This document shows, one piece after another, positions 6,482 to 13,094 of a DNA stretch of 13,505 nucleotides; position 1 is the first letter of the stretch, and the number at the start of each line of letters is the position of its first letter. Both the position numbers and the translations under genes were made by a program. The notes under the pieces were generated by a model. It had not been told where the DNA came from. It made no database searches and saw only the letters and a program-made list of their open reading frames with translations. The stretch covers positions 1 through 13,505 of the forward strand of contig USCS01000022.1 of assembly GCA_900552875.1 (NCBI GenBank), written 5' to 3'. Origin of the DNA: an uncultured Collinsella sp. GTDB taxonomy: Bacteria; Actinomycetota; Coriobacteriia; Coriobacteriales; Coriobacteriaceae.

Positions 6482-6503
6482 TTGTAGGGACGGGCGCTTT
6501 TTT
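6467..6503 (+). terminator. ileS: T-box regulated intrinsic terminator
   Basis: GCGC (6467-6470) and CGTCCC (6473-6478) pair with GGGACG (6487-6492) and GCGC (6494-6497), with a small TT/G internal loop, an 8-base apical loop and six T (6498-6503). The strand 6470-6478 is also needed by the antiterminator, so the two folds exclude each other. It stops transcription 43 bases before the ileS start codon. Confidence 0.9.
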
Positions 6504-6546
6504 GGTGCCCAACGGGCGTGCGCGCCCACGACATGAAAGGGGTACC

Positions 6547-9351
6547 GTGGCAAACGAGTACAAGCAGACGATGAATCTGCCCAAAACCGGTTTTCCCATG
6601 CGTGCCGGTCTTTCCAAGTCCGAGCCCAAGCGACTCAAGGACTGGCAGGACAACAAGGTCTACGAGCAGGTTCTGAAGAAGAACGAGGGTCACAAGAAGT
6701 TCGTGCTGCACGACGGCCCTCCGTACGCCAACGGCCCGATCCACATCGGCCACGCCATGAACAAGATCTCCAAGGACATGATCAACCGCTACTGGATGAT
6801 GCAGGGCTATGAGGTTCCCTATGTTCCCGGTTGGGACTGCCATGGCCAGCCGATCGAGCATAAGGTCGAGGAGAAGCTCGGCACCGAGAAGTTCAACCAG
6901 ACCTCCACGGCTAAGATCCGTGAGCTTTGCAATAAGTTCGCTGTCGAGAACATCGAGCTGCAGAAGGCCGGCTTCCGTCGCCTGGGCGTGCTCGGCGATT
7001 GGGACAACCCCTATCTGACGCTCTATCACCAGCATGACGCCGCCGACATCGAGGTTTTCAAGGCCATGTTCGACAAGGGCATGATCTATCGCGGTCACAA
7101 GCCCGTCCACTGGTGCAAGCACTGCCATACCGCACTTGCTGAGGCCGAGATTGAGTACTCCGACGAGACGAGCCCGTCCATCTTCGTGCGCTTTGAGATG
7201 ACCTCCAAGCCCGTCGGCCTCGAGAACTTCGACGGCCCGGTTGACTTTATCATCTGGACGACCACGCCGTGGACCATCCCCTCCGACCAGGCAGTTTCTC
7301 TCAAGCCCGGTGTCGCCTACGTCGCCGTTGAGCACGACGACCGCGCCGAGGTCATGCTCGAGGACCTGGCTCCCAAGTGCTGCGAGGAGTTTGGCTGGGA
7401 GTACACCCCGGTTGTGGTCGACGGCAAGCCCTATGTGGTTCCCGCCGAGACCTTCCATCACATTCACTATAAGCAGCCGATCTTTGACGGTGTTGAGGGC
7501 GTGGCACTGTTGGCCGATTACGTCGGTGTCGATGACGGTACCGGTATCGTCCACAACTCGCCCGGTCACGGCGTCGACGACTACTTCGCCTGCCTCAAGG
7601 AGGGCATCACCGACATTTGCATGCCGGTCGATGACGACGGCAAGTTCTACACCGGCGAGGAGTTTGGCACCGGCGGCCCCTTCAGCGGCATGGATACCGA
7701 CGAGGCCAACCCGCACATCATCGAGTTCCTGCGCGAGCGCGGCACCCTGGTCCTCGAGAAGAAGATCACGCACAGCTATCCGCACTGCTGGCGCTGCAAG
7801 CACCCGGTGCTCTTCCGTGCTACCGACCAGTGGTTTGTCTCGATGGACAAGACCGGCTTGCGCGAGCAGGCTGGCAAAGAGGTCCGCGAGAACGTTAAGT
7901 GGTATCCGGCCCACGCGGCCAACCGCATCGGCGCCATGGTCGAGCAGCGTCCCGACTGGTGCATCAGCCGTCAGCGCAACTGGGGCGTGCCTATCCCCAG
8001 CTACACTTGCGCCGACTGCGGTGAGAAGGTCATGAACGACGCCACGCTCGACGCCGTCATCAAGCTCTTCCACGAGAAGGGCTCCGACGCCTGGTTCACC
8101 GACGCTCCCGAGAGCTACCTGGGCGAGGCCTGCGTCTGCCCCAAGTGCGGCGGCCATCACCTCAAGGCCGATAAGGACATCCTCGACGTGTGGTGGGATT
8201 CCGGCGTCTCTTGGAAGGCCGTCTGCGAGTACCGTCCCGAGCTGGAGTATCCGGCTGATGTGTACCTCGAGGGCTCCGACCAGCACCGCGGTTGGTTCCA
8301 AAGCTCGCTGCTCACCTCGGTGGGCGCCAACGGCCACGCTCCGTACAAGGCGGTTGTCTCGCAGGGCTTCACCCTCGACGGCCAGGGCCGTAAGATGTCC
8401 AAGTCGCTCGGCAACGTCATCGACCCCAATAAGGTCTGCGACGAGATGGGCGCTGACATCATCCGTCTGTGGGTTGCTTCCGTTGACACCAGCTCCGACG
8501 TGTCCATCGACCACGAGATCCTTGCTCGTACGTCCGATGCCTACCGTCGTTTCCGCAACACGCTGCGCTTCCTGCTCTCCGAGCTCGAGGGTCAGTTTGA
8601 GCCCGAGACCGACGGCGTCGCCTTTGCCGACCTGCTGCCGCTCGATAAGCTCATGGTTGCCCGCCTGACTCAGGTTCAGGCCGAGGTCGACGACGCCTAC
8701 GCCAGCTACGAGTTCCCGCGCGCCTACCGTGCGCTTTATGACTTCGTGGTTACCGAGCTCTCCAACGTGTACCTCGACGCCCTGAAGGACCGTCTGTACT
8801 GCGACAAGCCCGGCTCGCTCGAGCGTCGCAGCGCCCAGACCGTGCTGGCCGAGCTCTTCTCGATGCTCATGCGCGACCTGCAGCCGATCCTGTCCTACAC
8901 GGTTGACGAGGCCATGGCATATGCGCCCGCTGGCTGCGTCGATCACCAGAAGTACGCCGCGCTGCTCGATTGGTACAAGTCGCCCATCACGGTCGACGAG
9001 GCCAATGAGTTCGAGGGCGTGCTCGAGGCTTCTCTTGAGCTCCGTAGCGCCGTGACCAAGGCCCTTGAGGATGCCCGTTCTGCCGGCACCTTCACCAAGA
9101 GCCAGCAGGTTCGCGTCAAGGCGGTCGTTCCCGCCGAGATGTACGCGCTGCTGACTGGTGACAAAGCGGTCGACCTGGCCGAGTTCTACATCGTCTCCGA
9201 TGTTGAGCTGACCCAGGGCGAAGAGCTTTCCGTCTGCATTGATGCTGCCGAGGGCGAGTGCTGCGACCGTTGCTGGAACTACCGCACCACCGTCGGCGAG
9301 TACAACGGCCACGCTCATATTTGCAAGCGCTGCGCGGAGGCGCTGAACTAG
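6547..9351 (+). CDS. ileS: Isoleucyl-tRNA synthetase
   Basis: IleRS charges tRNA-Ile with isoleucine and hydrolyses mischarged valine. The 934-residue protein is a class I synthetase of normal bacterial length. It shows HIGH at 66-69 within PPYANGPIHIGH, the CP1 editing insertion (TTPWTIPSD, then GTGIVHNSPGHGVDDY), the DVWWDSG and YLEGSDQHRGWF segments near the active site, KMSKS at 616-620, the anticodon-binding helical domain, and a C-terminal zinc ribbon with Cys906, Cys909, Cys926 and Cys929. A further cysteine pair motif (CADCG and CPKCG) sits ahead of DVWWDSG. The start is GTG 6547, with AAAGGGG just upstream; an in-frame GTG further upstream would overlap the terminator tail. Codon use is strongly biased to C or G at third positions, as expected for a highly expressed gene. 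Expression is controlled by the T-box leader. Confidence 0.98.
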   Translation: MANEYKQTMNLPKTGFPMRAGLSKSEPKRLKDWQDNKVYEQVLKKNEGHKKFVLHDGPPYANGPIHIGHAMNKISKDMINRYWMMQGYEVPYVPGWDCHGQPIEHKVEEKLGTEKFNQTSTAKIRELCNKFAVENIELQKAGFRRLGVLGDWDNPYLTLYHQHDAADIEVFKAMFDKGMIYRGHKPVHWCKHCHTALAEAEIEYSDETSPSIFVRFEMTSKPVGLENFDGPVDFIIWTTTPWTIPSDQAVSLKPGVAYVAVEHDDRAEVMLEDLAPKCCEEFGWEYTPVVVDGKPYVVPAETFHHIHYKQPIFDGVEGVALLADYVGVDDGTGIVHNSPGHGVDDYFACLKEGITDICMPVDDDGKFYTGEEFGTGGPFSGMDTDEANPHIIEFLRERGTLVLEKKITHSYPHCWRCKHPVLFRATDQWFVSMDKTGLREQAGKEVRENVKWYPAHAANRIGAMVEQRPDWCISRQRNWGVPIPSYTCADCGEKVMNDATLDAVIKLFHEKGSDAWFTDAPESYLGEACVCPKCGGHHLKADKDILDVWWDSGVSWKAVCEYRPELEYPADVYLEGSDQHRGWFQSSLLTSVGANGHAPYKAVVSQGFTLDGQGRKMSKSLGNVIDPNKVCDEMGADIIRLWVASVDTSSDVSIDHEILARTSDAYRRFRNTLRFLLSELEGQFEPETDGVAFADLLPLDKLMVARLTQVQAEVDDAYASYEFPRAYRALYDFVVTELSNVYLDALKDRLYCDKPGSLERRSAQTVLAELFSMLMRDLQPILSYTVDEAMAYAPAGCVDHQKYAALLDWYKSPITVDEANEFEGVLEASLELRSAVTKALEDARSAGTFTKSQQVRVKAVVPAEMYALLTGDKAVDLAEFYIVSDVELTQGEELSVCIDAAEGECCDRCWNYRTTVGEYNGHAHICKRCAEALN

Positions 9352-9352
9352 C

Positions 9353-9399
9353 CGTTGGGGACGTTCTTAAACGACTGTCAAACAAGAACGTCCCCAACG
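9353..9399. repeat. 16-bp hairpin with GGGGACGTTC arms after ileS
   Basis: CGTTGGGGACGTTCTT (9353-9368) and AAGAACGTCCCCAACG (9384-9399) are perfect reverse complements around a 15-base loop. It begins one base after the ileS stop codon. The tail CAACTTTTG has only four T, so termination would be weak. The arm shares TTGGGGACGT with the palindrome at 1901-1930, which suggests a dispersed intergenic element. Confidence 0.65.
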
Positions 9400-9417
9400 T
9401 CAACTTTTGTCACGTCC

Positions 9418-9456
9418 AAGCGGCATTCTGTTTTTCGGAATGCCGCTTTCGTTTTT
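9418..9456 (+). terminator. Intrinsic terminator of ileS
   Basis: AAGCGGCATTC (9418-9428) pairs perfectly with GAATGCCGCTT (9438-9448) around a 9-base loop, followed by a T-rich tail ending in five T (9452-9456). This is the most convincing stop signal for ileS transcription. The first hairpin at 9353 lies just before it. Confidence 0.85.
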
Positions 9457-9503
9457 AGCTGGTTATTTCGCTAGCGTTGGTGAATATGCTGCGCGTTTGG
9501 CGT

Positions 9504-9533
9504 TTGTCACTATAAGATGATTACTTGCATTAA
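9504..9533 (+). promoter_or_regulatory. lspA: Candidate promoter of the lspA operon
   Basis: TTGTCA (9504-9509) matches the -35 consensus at five of six bases, with a poor -10 candidate CATTAA (9528-9533) at 18 bases. The stretch 9511-9540 is clearly AT-rich compared with its surroundings and also contains TATAAG (9511-9516) as an alternative -10. A promoter is needed here because a terminator lies upstream; its exact boxes are uncertain. Confidence 0.35.
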
Positions 9534-9568
9534 ACGTAATTCGATGATCTTGAGGGTAGGGGATTTCT

Positions 9569-10168
9569 TTGGGTCGTGCTGGGGATATGACGCCGCCTTT
9601 GCGCTGGCGGTTAGGTGTTGCTGGTGGGGTGGTGCTGGTTGTGCTGCTTTTTGATCAGCTGACCAAGCTTGCGGTTCGTGCCGTGGGCGACGCTTTGCAT
9701 GTGACTGTTATCCCCGGTGTGATCGACTTCCTGTTTGTCCGCAATATCGGTGCTGCCTTTAGCATGGGCGAGGGGCATGGCGTTGCGTTTGCTTTGCTGG
9801 CGCTTGCGATCATTGTCGCCATTGCCGTGTACTTGCTTCGCGCGCCCCAGCTTGCTCGCTTGGAGGTTGTGGGCATGGCTATGGTCGCGGGCGGTGCTAT
9901 CGGCAACGCTATCGATCGTTTGGCCTTTGGCTTTGTGACCGATTTTATTGCCACCACCTTCATCGACTTTCCCGTCTTCAATGTGGCCGATATCGGCATT
10001 ACGGTCGGTGTTGTGCTGGCGCTTATCGGTTACATGTTCTTGAGTCCCGCCGCTCGCGAGGTCGATGCGACTGCTGAGCTCAATGCCCGTGATGAGGCCC
10101 GCGCTAAGCGCAAAGCCAAGCAGCGTGGGGAGCGTGCCCGCAAGATTCGCGAAAGGAATGATCGTTAA
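9569..10168 (+). CDS. lspA: Lipoprotein signal peptidase (signal peptidase II)
   Basis: LspA is an aspartyl protease in the membrane that removes the signal peptide from lipidated prolipoproteins. The product has 199 residues and four membrane helices. Family blocks are FDQLTK (28-33), VRNIGAAFS, then GNAIDR with catalytic Asp116, and FNVADIGI with catalytic Asp141. The start is TTG 9569, with AGGGG six bases upstream; ATG 9587 has only a too-close GGGG. The last 30 residues form a charged, mostly basic tail (RDEARAKRKAKQRGERARKIRERNDR), longer than in the E. coli protein and expected to lie in the cytoplasm. The stop overlaps the next start by one base (TAATG), so translation is likely coupled with the pseudouridine synthase, a neighbour pairing seen in many Gram-positive bacteria. 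Confidence 0.96.
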   Translation: MGRAGDMTPPLRWRLGVAGGVVLVVLLFDQLTKLAVRAVGDALHVTVIPGVIDFLFVRNIGAAFSMGEGHGVAFALLALAIIVAIAVYLLRAPQLARLEVVGMAMVAGGAIGNAIDRLAFGFVTDFIATTFIDFPVFNVADIGITVGVVLALIGYMFLSPAAREVDATAELNARDEARAKRKAKQRGERARKIRERNDR

Positions 10169-11181
10169 TGGCCGACATCCATATTCTTGTTGCCGACGAT
10201 TGCTCTGGCCAGCGTCTCGACGCCTTTTTGGGTGCCAACGACGGCTGCCCCACGCGCTCTGCCTGCGCGTATCTGATCGAGGGCGGCGCCGTAATCGTGA
10301 ACGGCGAGACCTGTCTGTCAAAAAAGTATGCCGTACGCGCCGGTGACCGCATCTCGGTCGACCTGCCCGAGCCGCACGATCCCACCGATGTGATTCCCGA
10401 GGCCATCCCGCTCGACATTCGCTATGAGGACGACTATCTCATTGTGCTCTCCAAGCAGCGCGGGCTGGTGTGCCATCCCGCCCACGGCCACGAGAGCGGC
10501 ACGCTTGCGAACGCCTTGGTCTACCACTGCGGTATCGATCATCTTGGTACCGTGCAGGGTGAGGACCGCCCCGGCATCGTGCATCGCCTGGATCGCGATA
10601 CCTCGGGCCTTATGCTCGCGGCAAAAGACGACGACACCCAGCGCGCGCTTCAAAATCTCATTCGCACGCGTGCGCTCGACCGCCGCTATATCACGCTTGT
10701 CCACGGGCACATCGCCATGGACGAGGGCACCATCAATACCGGTATCGCCCGTTCTACGCGCGACCGCGTCAAGATGGCGGTTTCGGACGACCCCTTTGCC
10801 CGTCAGGCCATTACGACCTTTAAAGTCCTCGAGCGCTTTGATTCCACGCGCTTTGACGATGGTTATACGCTCGTTGAGTGCCATCTGTTTACCGGTCGCA
10901 CGCACCAGATTCGCGTGCATATGCGTCATATCAACCACGCCTGCGTGGGCGATCCACTCTACGGCAAGTGCGATGCGCGCGCCGACCAGGGCCTGACCAG
11001 GCAGTTCCTTCATTCCTGGCGCGTGGCGTTCGGCCATCCCGTGACGGGGGAGCGCATTGAGTGCCGCGACGAGTTGCCGTGGGATCTCGCTGCGGTTCTC
11101 GACGATCTGGCTCCGCGCTCGCTCGGTCGCACGGCCGTTGGAGATGAAATCGTTCCGCAGCTCGGTCTTCTCGAAGCCTAG
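10168..11181 (+). CDS. RluA-family rRNA pseudouridine synthase (RluD-like)
   Basis: The enzyme converts chosen uridines in RNA to pseudouridine. The 337-residue product has an N-terminal S4 RNA-binding domain (about residues 10-70, QRLDAFLG through AGDRISVDLP) and the RluA catalytic domain. Catalytic Asp142 lies in VHRLDRDTSGLMLAAK, and GRTHQIRVHM (243-252) is the other conserved block, followed by DPLYG. The S4 domain points to a 23S rRNA enzyme of the RluD/YlyB type rather than the S4-less RluA, but the site cannot be determined. It starts within the lspA stop codon. No terminator is visible in the 82 bases that follow, so some read-through into the glycosyltransferase gene is possible. Confidence 0.93.
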   Translation: MADIHILVADDCSGQRLDAFLGANDGCPTRSACAYLIEGGAVIVNGETCLSKKYAVRAGDRISVDLPEPHDPTDVIPEAIPLDIRYEDDYLIVLSKQRGLVCHPAHGHESGTLANALVYHCGIDHLGTVQGEDRPGIVHRLDRDTSGLMLAAKDDDTQRALQNLIRTRALDRRYITLVHGHIAMDEGTINTGIARSTRDRVKMAVSDDPFARQAITTFKVLERFDSTRFDDGYTLVECHLFTGRTHQIRVHMRHINHACVGDPLYGKCDARADQGLTRQFLHSWRVAFGHPVTGERIECRDELPWDLAAVLDDLAPRSLGRTAVGDEIVPQLGLLEA

Positions 11182-11199
11182 CCAGTATTAGGTGGTTTC

Positions 11200-11229
11200 T
11201 TGAACTCGGTAAGCCTGCGGTAAGATATA
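11200..11229 (+). promoter_or_regulatory. Candidate promoter of the glycosyltransferase gene
   Basis: TTGAAC (11200-11205) resembles a -35 box. TAAGATATA (11221-11229) offers -10 candidates at spacings of 15 to 18 bases. Transcription would start near 11236, leaving a leader of about 28 bases before the ATG at 11264. Confidence 0.45.
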
Positions 11230-11263
11230 CGATTGTTTACGTTACGCGTTGCTGGGAGCCTGC

Positions 11264-12559
11264 ATGCTCGCCTTTTTACAAACCAACACACCCATCGTGA
11301 TCTTCAACCAGATTGTCGTCACGCTGCTCACGGTCTGCTTTCTGTACCAGGTGGTCTTCTTTGTCATTGGCGCTCTTCGTGGCGAGGTCGCGCCTCCCAA
11401 GGCCAAAAAACTCCATCGCTATGCCTTTTTTATCGCGGCGCATAATGAGGAGGCCGTGATCGCCAACCTCGTTCGCTCCATCAAGGACCAGGATTATCCG
11501 TCCGAGCTCATCGAGGTTTTCGTGGTCGCCGATGCCTGCACCGACAACACGGCGCAGCTCGCGCGCGAGGCCGGTGCCATTGTTTACGAGCGCAATGACC
11601 TGGCCCGCAAGGGCAAGAGCTGGGTCATGGACTTTGGCTTCGACCGCATTCTCAACGAGTATCCCGACACGTTTGAGGGCTACTTTATCTTCGATGCCGA
11701 TAACGTTATCTCCCGCGATTACGTTTCCAAGATGAATGATGCCTTTGACCAGGGCTTCCATGTGGTCACGAGCTATCGCAATTCCAAGAACTTCGGCAGC
11801 TCGTGGATCTCGGCTGCTAATGCCACGTGGTATCTACGCGAGGCGCGCTTCCTCAACAACGCGCGTAATATCTGCAAGACGTCCTGCGCTGTTTCGGGTT
11901 CGGGTTACCTTATCTCGTCAAGCGTTATCGAGGGCATGCACGGTTGGCATTTCCACACGCTGACCGAGGACATTCAGTTCACTACGTTCTGCGCTATTCA
12001 CGGTATTCGCATTGGCTATGCACCGGCGGAGTTCTTTGACGAGCAACCCGTGACGTTCAAGGCATCCTGGAAGCAGCGTATGCGCTGGACCAAGGGCTTT
12101 TACCAGGTGTTCTTTACCTACGGTAAGCATCTGGTCAAGTCGACGTTCCGCTATCATCGCTTTGCCGCCTACGACATGTTCATGACGATCGCCCCGGGTA
12201 TGCTGCTATCGCTGATCTCGATGCTCGCTAATGCGACGTTCTTGATTGTGGGTGGCCTTTCGCATGGTTTCTTGGCTACCGAAGTCGAGATGCAGGCGTG
12301 CGCCGCTTCGCTCATTATGACCTTCGCCATGATGTATCAGACCTTCTTTATCCTGGCGCTGCTCACGACTATCTTTGAGTACAAGCACATTCACTGCGCG
12401 CAAAAGTGGCGTCTGGTGACTAACCTGTTTACCTTCCCGATCTTTATGTTCAGCTATATCCCCATCACGGTGGCCGCGCTGTTCCTGAAGGTCGACTGGG
12501 TGCCGACGCAGCACGCCGTCAACGTTACCCTTGACGAGGTCATGCGAGGCGCCAAATAA
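11264..12559 (+). CDS. Membrane glycosyltransferase family 2, processive type
   Basis: The 431-residue product has one N-terminal membrane helix (about 12-36), a cytoplasmic GT-A domain and three C-terminal helices (about 305-331, 349-371, 387-408). The catalytic domain shows the nucleotide-binding start FFIAAHNEEAVIANLVRSI, the DAD metal motif (Asp144, Asp146), TED with Asp236, and QRMRW (271-275). This D, DxD, D, QxxRW set is typical of cellulose, chitin, hyaluronan and poly-N-acetylglucosamine synthases, which build a chain and export it. The donor sugar and product are unknown. ATG 11264 is preceded by GGGAG at 5 bases, while the TTG at 11249 has no ribosome site. It is transcribed alone, between a likely promoter and a strong terminator, without any polysaccharide operon, so it may make a simple surface glycan or glycolipid. 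Confidence 0.9.
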   Translation: MLAFLQTNTPIVIFNQIVVTLLTVCFLYQVVFFVIGALRGEVAPPKAKKLHRYAFFIAAHNEEAVIANLVRSIKDQDYPSELIEVFVVADACTDNTAQLAREAGAIVYERNDLARKGKSWVMDFGFDRILNEYPDTFEGYFIFDADNVISRDYVSKMNDAFDQGFHVVTSYRNSKNFGSSWISAANATWYLREARFLNNARNICKTSCAVSGSGYLISSSVIEGMHGWHFHTLTEDIQFTTFCAIHGIRIGYAPAEFFDEQPVTFKASWKQRMRWTKGFYQVFFTYGKHLVKSTFRYHRFAAYDMFMTIAPGMLLSLISMLANATFLIVGGLSHGFLATEVEMQACAASLIMTFAMMYQTFFILALLTTIFEYKHIHCAQKWRLVTNLFTFPIFMFSYIPITVAALFLKVDWVPTQHAVNVTLDEVMRGAK

Positions 12560-12567
12560 CCACCACC

Positions 12568-12609
12568 AAAACCACCGCAAAGGGGACAGGCACCTTTGTG
12601 GTGGTTTTT
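12568..12609 (+). terminator. Intrinsic terminator with GGACAGGCA loop
   Basis: AAAACCACCGCAAAGG (12568-12583) pairs with CCTTTGTGGTGGTTTT (12593-12608) over 16 bp with one G-T wobble. The loop is GGACAGGCA, and the T-run is 12605-12609. It follows the glycosyltransferase stop codon by 8 bases. The stem repeats that of the terminator at 4929-4967 with one base changed. Confidence 0.92.
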
Positions 12610-12640
12610 GCTTTTGCGATGCAGCTCGAGGAGGAGTCCG

Positions 12641-13063
12641 ATGGTCTATATCCCGTTTTGGATTTGCATCTTTGCCGGCGTGGCAATTGATGCCCGAGAG
12701 CGACGGTTTCCCAATGGGCTTGCCGGCGCATGTGCCGTGGCGGCGTTGGCGGGCGTTTGGCTCGACCTCGGTTTGAACACAGCGCTTGACCACGCCGGTC
12801 TTGCGGTCATCGTCTACCTTGGCCTTGTGCTTACCGAGTCGCTCTGGCGTAGAGTTCGCCACGCTCCTGGCATTGGCATGGGGGACGTCAAGGCACTCTT
12901 TGCCCTTTGTACCTTCGATCCCCTGGGCGGCGTTGTCGCGTTTGCGGTTGCGCTCCTGACCCTTGCCGTCGCTTGCCTCATCGCAAAATCGCGCTCCCTG
13001 CCATTGCTCCCGTTTTTAGTGCCGATTTTTGCCATAATCGAGGTCGTGGGCTGCACTTTGTAA
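12641..13063 (+). CDS. A24-family prepilin peptidase, minimal form
   Basis: A24 peptidases are membrane aspartyl proteases that cleave type IV prepilin-like leaders. This 140-residue protein is mostly hydrophobic helices and carries the two active-site aspartates of the family: Asp17 in AIDARERRFPN (a D...PN motif) and Asp82 in GIGMGDVKALFAL (the GxGD motif). It lacks the N-terminal methyltransferase domain of PilD, so it resembles the short CpaA/TadV type. ATG 12641 follows AGGAGGAG, a very strong ribosome site. No pilin, secretion ATPase or Tad gene is visible in this window, so its substrate must be elsewhere. The next gene starts 31 bases after its stop with no clear terminator, so the two may be cotranscribed. 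Confidence 0.85.
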   Translation: MVYIPFWICIFAGVAIDARERRFPNGLAGACAVAALAGVWLDLGLNTALDHAGLAVIVYLGLVLTESLWRRVRHAPGIGMGDVKALFALCTFDPLGGVVAFAVALLTLAVACLIAKSRSLPLLPFLVPIFAIIEVVGCTL

Positions 13064-13094
13064 CCGATTGCGCATCCTTTTTAAGGAGCATGCC

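Larger units (their letters stand above)
6202..6503 (+). promoter_or_regulatory. ileS: T-box riboswitch leader of ileS (tRNA-Ile sensing)
   Basis: This leader fills most of the long gap before ileS. Stem I is closed by CGTT plus GGGAC (6202-6214) pairing with GTCCCAACG (6301-6309). It contains the AGTAG motif, the inner helices TCGG/CCGA (6221-6224 with 6274-6277) and CGCATGC/GCATGCG (6230-6236 with 6266-6272), the AGAGAG element and a terminal loop with GCTGAGAA. In the specifier loop, GAAAATCACC puts ATC at 6283-6285, which reads isoleucine and agrees with the gene controlled. An 8-bp hairpin follows (6310-6330), then a small CGCG stem, the T-box itself and the terminator. Uncharged tRNA-Ile would bind and allow read-through; charged tRNA would leave the terminator formed. 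The identification rests on the layout and the match of specifier to gene. Confidence 0.93.

Noticed and set aside
6331..9318. A 995-codon open frame on the minus strand, opposite ileS and part of its leader
   Set aside because: The plus strand encodes a complete, motif-perfect IleRS. The antisense frame stays open because of the GC-rich third-position bias, its translation resembles no protein family, and it would run into the T-box.
9353..9399. Inverted repeat as end of an insertion sequence or a CRISPR repeat
   Set aside because: No transposase, no direct target duplication and no regular array of repeats and spacers nearby.
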